64,000 nucleotides of DNA, taken from the NCBI GenBank assembly GCA_900549225.1, contig URNP01000006.1, forward strand, positions 8,695 to 72,694. The letters are read 5' to 3'. Below, in pieces: positions 53,865 to 61,331 of the stretch. The translations under genes and the position numbers were made by a program. Each line of letters opens with the position of its first letter. Position 1 is the stretch's first letter. This stretch comes from an uncultured Eubacteriales bacterium. Lineage in GTDB: Bacteria > Bacillota > Clostridia > Christensenellales > CAG-917. The notes under the pieces are model-generated. The model did no database searches. It was not told the DNA's origin and was given only the letters and a program-made list of their open reading frames with translations.

Positions 53865-55277
53865 TTATTTCAACTTTCCTAATCCAATTGAATAGCCTTG
53901 CGCTTTTCCGAGTTCTTTTGCGCTCTTTTTGTCGAGCAATTCAACGCAACGGATAAACGTACAGATTTGCTCGCAGGCGAGAGCGGAGTTATATTTGTCC
54001 ATATGATGATTGTCCGCAATCGAGCACAGATAGTCGGGAGCGGTGACGAGAGCAATTTCGGGGATACGCTTGTTGAAGAGAGGTTGACCTTCTCCGAAGT
54101 GGAGCATATTGTGACCGCGGAGCGTCATCGTACGCACGGTATCGCGCTCTTTTATTGCCTGATAGTACACGTCGTCAACGGTTTTGTTGCCCGTATACAC
54201 GATTTCGACGTCCACGGGATTGGTTTGCGTATACACGCCGTCAACGTCCTTCCATTCGGTGCAACCGAGATGCTCGACCGCACAGCCTGCCACTGCTTTC
54301 AGCCCGCCTTTTTTGCCTTTCCACACTTGTTTGTTGTCTGCAAGGAAGCGAGAAGTTGCCTGATCCGTACCCGTACGGAAATTCGGCAAACGGAAGTGCC
54401 CCGTCACGAACGCAAACACGAGATTTCTGTCGGTGGGGTGTTCTTTGAAGTATTCCATCATACGCAGCAGTCCTATAGCGCCGTTTTCCTCGCAGAAGTT
54501 GCAGCCGTCGGTATGCGTATTGACGATGATAGCCTCGTTCGTCTCTTTTTTGCCCTTGATGACGGCGTAGAAGGATTGCGTTTTAGCGTCCTCGAGCGTA
54601 CCTGTGAGTTTGAGCGTTGCGCTCTTTTTTGCTTTCGCGGCGTCGAGCACGACTTTCCCGTCCGTTTGATTGACCCACACCATAGGCACTTTGAGGTAGT
54701 GTAGGATGAAGTTTAGCACTTGCCCCTCGACCATTTGATCCGACATATCTTCCCAAATGCAAATCATACCTTTCATCCCGGAGAGTTGCGCCGCCCAGAA
54801 GGTGAGCAAAGTCTTGACGAAGGAAGTGCTGACAGGACCTCTGTAACTCTTTTCGATTTCGAGGTCGCTCGGCAGGGATTTACGCTTGTCGAAAGCGATT
54901 TTACTGCTGATTTTGGACAGATTCTTTATATGGCAGACGGCGATTTTGCCTCTTGCCCTTTGAAAGCCGAGGGGATGATTTCCGACGACCACGAGTTTGC
55001 CCGTAACTCCGTTTTCACCCGTAAGACCGCTGTAAGGGAAGGGAGATGAAACGTGCACGTCCTTTCCGTCAATCACGAGGGAGCAATCCTTTGCTTGCCA
55101 ACGCTTGAAAGTATACGGCGTGACGTGAGTGTCGAAGCCCAAATCCTTGATTTGCGCCTTAATCCATTCGCAGAACTCGTTTTGCGCGTCCGTACCCGTA
55201 AGGCGGATTCCGAAAGCGTTCATCGTATTCATATCCTCGTCAACTATTTTTGGGTCGAAAAACTTTGTTACGTCCAT
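53865..55277 (-). CDS. M28-like peptidase with altered active site
   Basis: 470 residues, ATG after AAGGAGA. The layout is an N-terminal M28 part, an inserted PA-like domain (about 75-215), then the M28 core. The zinc motif NTHTDG is present (His255, Asp257), followed by CEENGAIGLLRMMEYF where the bridging acid would be Glu264. The usual GEE pair carrying the catalytic Glu reads FVTGHFRLPNF (about 290-298), so catalysis by the standard mechanism is doubtful. A later histidine cluster (DNHHMDKYN, about 428) could supply the last metal ligand. No signal peptide, so cytoplasmic. It may be an inactive or re-purposed family member. Confidence 0.75.
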   Translation of the reverse strand: MDVTKFFDPKIVDEDMNTMNAFGIRLTGTDAQNEFCEWIKAQIKDLGFDTHVTPYTFKRWQAKDCSLVIDGKDVHVSSPFPYSGLTGENGVTGKLVVVGNHPLGFQRARGKIAVCHIKNLSKISSKIAFDKRKSLPSDLEIEKSYRGPVSTSFVKTLLTFWAAQLSGMKGMICIWEDMSDQMVEGQVLNFILHYLKVPMVWVNQTDGKVVLDAAKAKKSATLKLTGTLEDAKTQSFYAVIKGKKETNEAIIVNTHTDGCNFCEENGAIGLLRMMEYFKEHPTDRNLVFAFVTGHFRLPNFRTGTDQATSRFLADNKQVWKGKKGGLKAVAGCAVEHLGCTEWKDVDGVYTQTNPVDVEIVYTGNKTVDDVYYQAIKERDTVRTMTLRGHNMLHFGEGQPLFNKRIPEIALVTAPDYLCSIADNHHMDKYNSALACEQICTFIRCVELLDKKSAKELGKAQGYSIGLGKLK

Positions 55278-55314
55278 AATTTTCTCCTTGCTTACCGCAT
55301 TGTAAATTGCAATT

Positions 55315-55328
55315 GATACGAATGTATC
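55315..55328. promoter_or_regulatory. Possible operator at the M28 gene start site
   Basis: GATACGAATGTATC, an inverted repeat with a 4-base centre, lies just downstream of the predicted transcription start (about 55332, minus). Confidence 0.4.
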
Positions 55329-55338
55329 GATTGATTCA

Positions 55339-55366
55339 ATTGTAACACATTTGTCGTATATGTCAA
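55339..55366 (-). promoter_or_regulatory. Promoter of the M28-like gene
   Basis: On the minus strand: TTGACA (55366-55361), a 16-base spacer and TACAAT (55344-55339) with an upstream TG. Confidence 0.75.
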
Positions 55367-55512
55367 TGCGCGTCTACCAATAAAATATATAAATTCAAGT
55401 AGGAATATAATACCTCGTCGATGGATTACGACTCGTCTTATTCGGCGTATTCCAACCCGTTTTGCGGCGTAAACGGTTGATTTCTTTCGGTTTTTTTGTC
55501 GTAGCGCGCAAA

Positions 55513-55529
55513 AAAAGCGAATCGCTTTT
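55513..55529 (-). terminator. Terminator after the 55557 membrane-protein gene
   Basis: AAAAGCG (55513-55519) pairs with CGCTTTT (55523-55529) with loop AAT. The minus strand continues into a T run. Confidence 0.65.
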
Positions 55530-55556
55530 GCAACTCGCTTTCTCTTTATAGATTTT

Positions 55557-56264
55557 TCACGCCGCCTCGTTCACTGTTATGCGCTGATTGGGCATAAGCC
55601 GCATCAAAAAGTATTGAATGGTCATCGTAAATCCGACGGAGCAGAACACGTGTATTTGCGCAATAGACGACACGGGGTAGGGGCGTTCGATGATGCCTTT
55701 GAGGTTGGCTTCCTTAATCATAATCAACGCCGTGATAAGAACGTAAGAGAGCATACCCACCGAAATCATGCCTTGCTTGGGATTTCTAAACAGCGTAGTG
55801 ATAAAAAACAGCACTTCGGTCACGAAACACATTATGAAGCCTGCCAGAGCCACATTGTTATGGATTTTTCTCAATCTGTCGTATTTTTCCGCAAGTTCGC
55901 CGTCAACTTCGAGCCAAGGCACTGAGATACCTGCGGTGAGAATCGCCGCGCTCATCAGACTCAACCCCAAAAAGATAAATTGCATTTGCTTTGAGTATTG
56001 TCCTGCGTCGAGGCACATTTTCATTGCCAGAATAAACCCTGCAAGGAACAGAAATCCGTAGAAGAGGATAACGCCCATATGGTTTTCTCTGTACGCCACG
56101 TAAGAGAGCGACTTGAAGATAGGACGTTTTCCGCCAAGAATGCAGCAAATCACCGAGAATACGGGAAAAACCACGCACCAAAACACCGTAAGGACGACTT
56201 CGAGGGCGGATCTGTGTTTTTGCATATACTTAGGAAGAGTAGAATTGTCGTTAAAAGCTTTCAT
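55557..56264 (-). CDS. Six-helix membrane protein (DUF998-like)
   Basis: 235 residues with about six hydrophobic helices (starting near residues 22, 62, 90, 136, 168 and 205) and few charged residues between them. The N-terminus is basic and has no cleavable signal. The helix pattern, with short loops and a conserved-looking His-Asn in RKIHNNVALAGF, resembles DUF998/Frag1-type membrane proteins, whose biochemical role is not settled. GAGGGAGA precedes the ATG. Single-gene unit with its own promoter. Assignment is tentative. Confidence 0.7.
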   Translation of the reverse strand: MKAFNDNSTLPKYMQKHRSALEVVLTVFWCVVFPVFSVICCILGGKRPIFKSLSYVAYRENHMGVILFYGFLFLAGFILAMKMCLDAGQYSKQMQFIFLGLSLMSAAILTAGISVPWLEVDGELAEKYDRLRKIHNNVALAGFIMCFVTEVLFFITTLFRNPKQGMISVGMLSYVLITALIMIKEANLKGIIERPYPVSSIAQIHVFCSVGFTMTIQYFLMRLMPNQRITVNEAA

Positions 56265-56292
56265 AAATAATCTCCCTCAATTTGATACATAT

Positions 56293-56321
56293 TTTATAAC
56301 ACAAAACGTCGTCAAATTCAA
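56293..56321 (-). promoter_or_regulatory. Promoter of the 55557 membrane-protein gene
   Basis: On the minus strand: TTGAAT (56321-56316), a 17-base spacer and TATAAA (56298-56293) with an upstream TG. Confidence 0.65.
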
Positions 56322-56392
56322 GGGCTATTGGAAATTTATCAATATTAAAATATTGATTTGGCAAAAATATCGTTGATATGCTCGGTATCAAG

Positions 56393-56632
56393 TTATTTTC
56401 GTGTAAGTTCCAATCGCGTGCGCGCTTCCTCGTTATTCCCGATCACTTTTCCGACTTTTGAGCAGTGGAGCATCTTATCGCAATTTCCGCAAGTTTCCGC
56501 TTTTTCGTTCAGTGCGCATTGACGGATAGGACAGAGTTTGTCGCAATAAGCGGTTTTCACGCCGTTGCTTCTACATCCTTCGCAATTAGTCGTTTCAGGA
56601 GCAATCTCAATTTGATTCCATTCGCTTGTGGT
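56393..56632 (-). pseudogene. Truncated DUF3795-type cysteine-rich protein (C-terminal remnant)
   Basis: A minus-strand frame of 79 codons, without a start codon in place, encodes a pattern typical of DUF3795 proteins: TNCEGC, then YCDKLCPIRQCALNEK, then CGNCDKMLHC, ending in LELTRK and TAA at 56395-56393. Upstream, an in-frame TAG (56635-56633) and the hairpin array replace the expected N-terminal half. The break lies at the repeated sequence TTCGCTTGTGGTCTAC, so array B probably arrived in or destroyed the gene. The family's role (presumed metal-binding) is not established. Confidence 0.65.
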
Positions 56633-56873
56633 CTACGCTTCGCAAATTGCGCAATTGCGCCTGCGTGCGTTCGCACGCAACACTTTGTGTTGCATTTGCT
56701 CGCTATGTCCACTGTGCTCGATTTCCGCAAATGCTGTGCGCTTGCGTCTCTCTTCGCTTGTGGTCTACCGAGACTTGCCCAACAGCGATTGTTACCGAAG
56801 GTCAATCGCGTGCAACGGACGGTGCCCGTCCCAACAATGCAAGCATTGTTGCCTGCAAATTGTTCAATTTGCA
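56622..56873 (-). repeat. Hairpin array B downstream of tRNA-Leu
   Basis: In the order of tRNA-Leu transcription, the hairpins have stems TGCAAATTG (56854-56873), CAACAATGC (56832-56851), GGACGG (56817-56831), GCGATTG (56785-56809), GCAACAC (56677-56693), GCGTGCG (56663-56678) and the 12-bp palindrome GCGCAATTGCGC (56649-56660). Loops are 2-3 bases in most. TTCGCTTGTGGTCTAC occurs twice, at about 56622 and 56753. Bases 56782-56814 are identical to a unit in array A, in the same orientation relative to the tRNA. An open frame through this region is not coding. Confidence 0.8.
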
Positions 56874-56909
56874 GTGGGAGTTCAAGTTTGGTGTCCGCAA
56901 AAAAAGAAA

Positions 56910-56930
56910 AAGCACGAAAAGTTCGTGCTT
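56910..56930 (-). terminator. tRNA-Leu terminator
   Basis: AAGCACGAA (56910-56918) pairs with TTCGTGCTT (56922-56930), followed on the minus strand by a long T run. Confidence 0.9.
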
Positions 56931-56940
56931 ATCTTTTTGT

Positions 56941-57024
56941 TGGTGCGGTCACCGAGACTTGAACTCGGACGGTGTAACCATACGCCCCTCAAACGTACGC
57001 GTCTGCCTATTCCGCCATGACCGC
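56941..57024 (-). tRNA. tRNA-Leu (anticodon GAG), CCA encoded
   Basis: On the minus strand, acceptor GCGGTCA (57024-57018) pairs with TGACCGC (56951-56945); discriminator A56944, CCA at 56943-56941. The anticodon stem TACGT/GCGTA encloses TTGAGGG, giving GAG. The long variable arm is typical of leucine tRNAs. Confidence 0.95.
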
Positions 57025-57036
57025 TTAACATTGCCT

Positions 57037-57066
57037 ATTATATGATTAAATGGGGGGTATTGTCAA
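57037..57066 (-). promoter_or_regulatory. tRNA-Leu promoter
   Basis: On the minus strand: TTGACA (57066-57061), an 18-base spacer and TATAAT (57042-57037). Confidence 0.8.
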
Positions 57067-57128
57067 GGAGTTTTGCACCTAAATTTTGCCAAAAGGCAAC
57101 ATTTTTTTCAAACTCATATATTGTCATT

Positions 57129-57335
57129 ATGAGCGAGTGCAGAAGCAGTCAAAACGAACGAAACGGCAATATCTCCGCTTTCTTTTCGCAGATTCCCGTT
57201 GACGTGTTTTCGCAAAACGTTTTTGCGAGCGCGGTTGCAGATGCCGTATGCAAGGGCAAAAGCAAGAGCGAAATTGCCAATACGATGCAATTCTTGCAAC
57301 TTTTGTGTTGCCTTATGAAGACGTACATGTTTTGA
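57129..57335 (+). CDS. Small conserved-looking hypothetical protein, probably leaderless
   Basis: 68 residues, helical and cysteine-containing (four Cys), with the phrase FFSQIPVDVFSQNVFASAVADAV and a final LQLLCCLMKTYMF. No membrane helix is certain. TATATT (57117-57122) ends 7 positions before the A of the ATG, and no ribosome-binding site is present, so this is another candidate leaderless gene; the -35 is poor. The compositional pattern looks coding. Function unknown. Confidence 0.5.
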   Translation: MSECRSSQNERNGNISAFFSQIPVDVFSQNVFASAVADAVCKGKSKSEIANTMQFLQLLCCLMKTYMF

Positions 57336-57356
57336 GCATTTTTTAATATTTCACTC

Positions 57357-57385
57357 TTGAATCGCAAGTTTTAATATGTTATATT
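57357..57385 (+). promoter_or_regulatory. malQ promoter
   Basis: TTGAAT (57357-57362), a 17-base spacer and TATATT (57380-57385) with an extended TG. The leader is about 54 bases. Confidence 0.7.
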
Positions 57386-57445
57386 AAAATATATCGATTT
57401 TGCGTGACGGTTCACACAATCCAATGCTCGCGCAAAGAGAAAACT

Positions 57446-58936
57446 ATGACGGATAATTTCGGATTCAAACACAAGAGCGGAATATTGATGGCAGTCAGTT
57501 CGCTTTCGAGCGAATGGGGCATAGGCACGTTTGGCGCGCCGTGCAAGCGGTTCGTAGATTTTTTGGTTGCCACCAAGACGAAGTGTTGGCAAATCTTGCC
57601 TCTCAATCCCACGGCATACGGCGACAGTCCCTATCAATCCCCGTCGTCTTTTGCAGGCAATCATTACTATATCGACCCTCAAACGCTTTATCAAAAAGGT
57701 TTGCTTGACAAGGACGAGTTGAAATCCGCTCGTCACGTTTGCCAAAAGACCGATTACGGTTGGTTGTTTGAAAACAAAGTCGCTTTGCTCAAAAAAGCGT
57801 ACGCGCGTTTTACCAAAACGCCCGATTTCGAAACGTTTTGCAACGACAATGCCAACTGGCTCGACGACTACGCTTATTTTATGGCGTTGAAGTCTGCCTT
57901 TTGCTACAAACCGTGGAACGAGTGGGAGGACGATTTCCGCATCTACGCCAATGCGCAAGCGAAAAAAGCCGATTATTCGGACGAAATAGCATTTTGGCAC
58001 TTCGTGCAGTACGAGTTTTTCAGCGAGTGGAAAGACGTTTTGAAATATGCTCATCAAAAGGGAATAACCGTGATAGGCGATATGCCAATTTACGTTGCCT
58101 ACGATTCCGCAGACGTTTGGAGCAACCCGTCAATGTATCTGCTTGACGAGGATTTGAATCCCACCGTCGTTGCAGGTTGTCCGCCCGACGCCTACGCAGA
58201 GGACGGTCAGTTGTGGGGCAATCCTATCTACGACTACGACAAAATGGCAGAGAACGGCTACGAGTGGTGGATCGAGCGCATCGAGCAATGTTTTAAGTTG
58301 TACGATATTTTGCGCATAGACCATTTCCGTGGCTTTGCAAGCTATTTCGTCATCAGCAACGGAGAAAAGACCGCACGAAACGGCAAGTGGCAAGTCGGTC
58401 CGGGCAAAGCGCTTTTCGACGAAGTTAGCAAGCGTATTCCCAATGCAAAAATCATAGCGGAAGATTTGGGTTATATCACCGACGACGCGAGAGAATTGCT
58501 CGCATACTGCGGTTTCCCCGGAATGAAAGTATTGCAATTTGCCTTTTCCGGCGACGACGACAACGAGTATCTCCCCAAAAATTATAAGAGTGACAACTGC
58601 ATAGTCTACACCAGCACGCACGATTCCGACTGTGCACCTTCTTGGTGCAAGAACGCCACGGGCGAAACGTTAGCATGTTTCAAAAAGGAGTGTCTGTGCA
58701 TCAGCGGCGGCGCAAACCGCACCTATGCGCTTATAAACTTCGCTTTCAAATCCATTGCAAACCTTGCCGTAGTGTCTCTTCAGGACTGGCTGTTGCTCAC
58801 CAACGAGAAGGGGAGAATGAACACCCCGTCCGTAGCGCAAGGCAACTGGGTATGGCGTGCGCCCAAGACCTACGATGCCCCCGACATTATCGAGCGCATC
58901 CGCAAAACCAACGAGCAATTCCACCGCGAAGCGTAA
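57446..58936 (+). CDS. malQ: 4-alpha-glucanotransferase (amylomaltase, GH77)
   Basis: 496 residues. It transfers alpha-1,4-glucan segments between maltodextrins, releasing glucose in starch/maltose use or glycogen turnover. The GH77 landmarks are KHKSGILMAVSSL at the start, WQILPLNPTAYGDSPYQSPS (about 50-70), the nucleophile region DILRIDHFRGF (Asp292), acid/base AEDLGYI (Glu339) and YTSTHDSD (transition-state Asp). Length is normal for the short bacterial type. The ATG at 57446 is chosen because homology begins there; the preceding AAAGAGA is a weak ribosome site. No other glycogen genes are nearby. Confidence 0.96.
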   Translation: MTDNFGFKHKSGILMAVSSLSSEWGIGTFGAPCKRFVDFLVATKTKCWQILPLNPTAYGDSPYQSPSSFAGNHYYIDPQTLYQKGLLDKDELKSARHVCQKTDYGWLFENKVALLKKAYARFTKTPDFETFCNDNANWLDDYAYFMALKSAFCYKPWNEWEDDFRIYANAQAKKADYSDEIAFWHFVQYEFFSEWKDVLKYAHQKGITVIGDMPIYVAYDSADVWSNPSMYLLDEDLNPTVVAGCPPDAYAEDGQLWGNPIYDYDKMAENGYEWWIERIEQCFKLYDILRIDHFRGFASYFVISNGEKTARNGKWQVGPGKALFDEVSKRIPNAKIIAEDLGYITDDARELLAYCGFPGMKVLQFAFSGDDDNEYLPKNYKSDNCIVYTSTHDSDCAPSWCKNATGETLACFKKECLCISGGANRTYALINFAFKSIANLAVVSLQDWLLLTNEKGRMNTPSVAQGNWVWRAPKTYDAPDIIERIRKTNEQFHREA

Positions 58937-58997
58937 CTTTCCTTTCGCTCCAACCGTGCCGCAATGCGCATATGGAATATTTCTCAACCCCGTCCTC

Positions 58998-59205
58998 GTG
59001 TCATTCAGAGGAGCGTAGCGACGTAGGAATCTCCGGGGACGGAACCAAAATTCTCCCATTTTGTCATTGCGAGGAGCAACGACTGTTGCGACGTGGCAAT
59101 CTAGCGAAGCGAATCAAAATCTTCCGCTTTCGTGCTTGCACGATATCATCACGTAGTGATATCATCCGAGCATTGCGAGGATATCATCGTCTTCGGCGAT
59201 ATAAT
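58998..59205. repeat. Intergenic repeat cluster D (TCATT...GCGACGT repeats and GATATCATC palindromes)
   Basis: Two related repeats, 58998-59033 and 59061-59102, share the order TCATT, GAGGAGC, GCGACGT, AATCT. They are followed by CGTGC-TT-GCACG (59131-59142) and three GATATCATC units with imperfect inverted symmetry. No gene is seen between malQ and the terminator. Confidence 0.7.
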
Positions 59206-59246
59206 AAAAAAATAAGAGCACTCATCCGAGTGCTCTTATTTTTTTT
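59206..59246. terminator. Bidirectional intrinsic terminator
   Basis: AATAAGAGCACTC (59211-59223) pairs with GAGTGCTCTTATT (59228-59240), with A and T runs on both sides. It lies between convergent malQ and dhaKL. Confidence 0.95.
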
Positions 59247-59254
59247 GCTATTCG

Positions 59255-61081
59255 TTACATTTTCGCAATATAAGCGGCAAGTTCGTTAAAGATAACGTCA
59301 AGTCCGTGTGCGCCTGCGTCGGGATAACCGATTGAGCGTTCGCCGACCGTGCCTGCTCTTCCGAGAGTTGCAACGTGAGTTTTGGTTGCTTCTGCGCCTT
59401 CGTGAGCCGCTTTAGCGCCGAGGTTGAGACCTTCTTGCAGATTCTTGCCTTCTTCAGCGGCTTTAGTGAGAGCCATTGCGCAAGGTTTGAGAGCGTCCAC
59501 AAGCGTCTTATCGCCGATTTCCGCGCCTTTACCAAAGGATTTCTTGCCCGTTTCGTACACGCCGCGATTTGCTTCGGTGAAGAGGAGCGCGATATCCGTG
59601 AGGTTGACTTCCTTCTTGCCGAGCATTGCTTTGCCCGCATACTTAAACGCAGAGCCCCAAATCGGGCCGGACGCGCCGCCGCAGTACTCTTTGATGATTT
59701 CGCTGCAACTTACGAGGAACTGACCGATATCGCCTTTCTTTCTCGTTGCCCAGTCTGCTTTGAGTTGTCTGAAACCTTTTGCGATTGACATACCGAAGTC
59801 GCCGTCGCCCATTTTATCTGCCTCACAGAAGGGAACTTCGTTTTCGATAACGACGTCAGCCATCTTGTCCACGATTTGCACGAACGCAGCGGTATTTATG
59901 GTTTCGCCGACGACGGGTTTGCCCTCGACTTCGTACACTGCGACTTCTTCCGCCTCTGCTTTAGCCGCCTTTTTTGCGGTTGCTTTGTGCTCCGTTTGAA
60001 CGGGAGCGTATCCGAGTGCTCTGCCGATTGCTTGCACTGCTTCAAGAGCCGCCTCGGCTTGTTCGCTCATTGCCGCGCCCCAAGTGAGAGCGGGAGTGCA
60101 AACGGGGTAGTCGACGAGCGCTTTGAGTTCGCTGTCCACTCTGAGCACGGAGATAGAAGCGCCTGCCATATCTATGGAAGTCATAAAGTTGCCAACGATA
60201 GTGCGGTGAATCTTGATTCCGTCGTTGTTGAGAGCCTTCGTAACGGAGTTGTTGAGGATATACAGTTCCTGAAGCGGAGTTCCGCCGAAACCGTTGATTA
60301 GAAGCACGATTTCCTCGCCCTTTTTGAGTTTGAGGTCTTCTTCGAGGTCGGTGAGGATGCGTCTTGACAGGTCGTCGCAGAACGTACCCGTGGAGTAGTC
60401 GATTTTCTCGCGGAAGCGACCGGGTTCGCCGTGGATACCGACGCCGAATTCCATTTCGTCGTCACCGATTTCAAAAGTGGGGTGACCTGCCGCGGGAACG
60501 GTACAACTCGTGAAAGCGAAACCGAACGAGCGGACGTTTTCGATAACTTTGTTAGCAACGGCTTTGACTTCTTCGAGGCTCTTGCCTTGTTCAGCCGCCG
60601 CGCCTGCGCATTTATGCACGAGCACCGTGCCTGCCACGCCTCTGCGACCGACGGTGTAGAGGGAGTCTTTGACGGCGATATCGTCGTTGACGTAAACGGC
60701 GTCCACTTTGATTCCGTCGTCTTGAGCGTCGCTCATAGCGTTGTTGAAGTTCATGCAGTCGCCCGAGTAGTTTTTGACGATGAGAAGCACGCCTTTATCG
60801 GTAGCGCATTGTTTGATTGCGTTGTAGACCTGAACTTGAGAGGGAGAAGCAAAAACGTCGCCGCAAACAGCCGCGTCGAGCATACCTTTGCCGACGAAAC
60901 CTGCGTGAGCGGGTTCGTGACCGCTGCCGCCGCCGGAGATGAGGCTGACTTTTGCGTCGTTGATATCTTTCTTTTTGACGACTTTGTATTTTTCTACGAA
61001 TTCAAGTTCGGGATGTGCTGCGGCGAGTCCGTGACACATATCGTACACGAAACTTTGCGCCGTATTCATAATTTTCTTCAT
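59255..61081 (-). CDS. Dihydroxyacetone kinase, DhaK-DhaL fusion
   Basis: 608 residues. It phosphorylates dihydroxyacetone to DHAP. The DhaK part (about 1-330) has SGGGSGHEPAHAGFVGKG and the covalent substrate-binding His in VGIHGEPG. An Ala/Lys/Glu-rich linker (about 380-410) leads to the DhaL part with the metal/ATP-binding KMGDGDFGMSIAKGF and a C-terminal YPDAGAHGLDV. The fusion is typical of ATP-dependent DAK enzymes rather than the separate PTS-dependent subunits. The ATG at 61081 is preferred because GGAGAC precedes it. Together with the upstream glycerol dehydrogenase it forms a glycerol-to-DHAP route, though a hairpin lies between the two genes and dhaKL has its own promoter. Confidence 0.96.
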   Translation of the reverse strand: MKKIMNTAQSFVYDMCHGLAAAHPELEFVEKYKVVKKKDINDAKVSLISGGGSGHEPAHAGFVGKGMLDAAVCGDVFASPSQVQVYNAIKQCATDKGVLLIVKNYSGDCMNFNNAMSDAQDDGIKVDAVYVNDDIAVKDSLYTVGRRGVAGTVLVHKCAGAAAEQGKSLEEVKAVANKVIENVRSFGFAFTSCTVPAAGHPTFEIGDDEMEFGVGIHGEPGRFREKIDYSTGTFCDDLSRRILTDLEEDLKLKKGEEIVLLINGFGGTPLQELYILNNSVTKALNNDGIKIHRTIVGNFMTSIDMAGASISVLRVDSELKALVDYPVCTPALTWGAAMSEQAEAALEAVQAIGRALGYAPVQTEHKATAKKAAKAEAEEVAVYEVEGKPVVGETINTAAFVQIVDKMADVVIENEVPFCEADKMGDGDFGMSIAKGFRQLKADWATRKKGDIGQFLVSCSEIIKEYCGGASGPIWGSAFKYAGKAMLGKKEVNLTDIALLFTEANRGVYETGKKSFGKGAEIGDKTLVDALKPCAMALTKAAEEGKNLQEGLNLGAKAAHEGAEATKTHVATLGRAGTVGERSIGYPDAGAHGLDVIFNELAAYIAKM

Positions 61082-61185
61082 AAATAGTCTCCTTGTCACC
61101 GTATCGTAAGCGTGAGCAAGAGGGAAGCCCCTCAAGAGCGATTCGTTAAAAAGCGGATTAAGGATTATTAGGAATATCTTATACG

Positions 61186-61213
61186 TTTATATAATATTCT
61201 TAAACCTCGTCAA
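61186..61213 (-). promoter_or_regulatory. Promoter of the dihydroxyacetone kinase gene
   Basis: On the minus strand: TTGACG (61213-61208), a 16-base spacer and TATAAA (61191-61186). The leader is about 98 bases. Confidence 0.65.
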
Positions 61214-61295
61214 CTCTTACCGCGCGACAATCCGAGCGGTTAGATGCTCAAAAAAACGAACTTATTTCACTCAAAACGATACGAGTTTTATAAGA

Positions 61296-61321
61296 CACTC
61301 CCTTGCGTTTGCAAGGGAGTG
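61296..61321 (-). terminator. Hairpin after gldA
   Basis: CACTCCCTTGC (61296-61306) pairs with GCAAGGGAGTG (61311-61321) around GTTT. The minus-strand T tract is weak, so some readthrough into dhaKL is possible. Confidence 0.7.
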
Positions 61322-61331
61322 CTTGATTTTA

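Noticed and set aside
56465..56962. 165-codon plus-strand frame over array B
   Set aside because: It runs through palindromes, the tRNA-Leu terminator and the tRNA itself, has no ribosome site, and is opposite the DUF3795 remnant.
51268..59205. CRISPR array in the hairpin-rich gaps
   Set aside because: The hairpins mostly differ in sequence, are not regularly spaced, and no cas genes are present.
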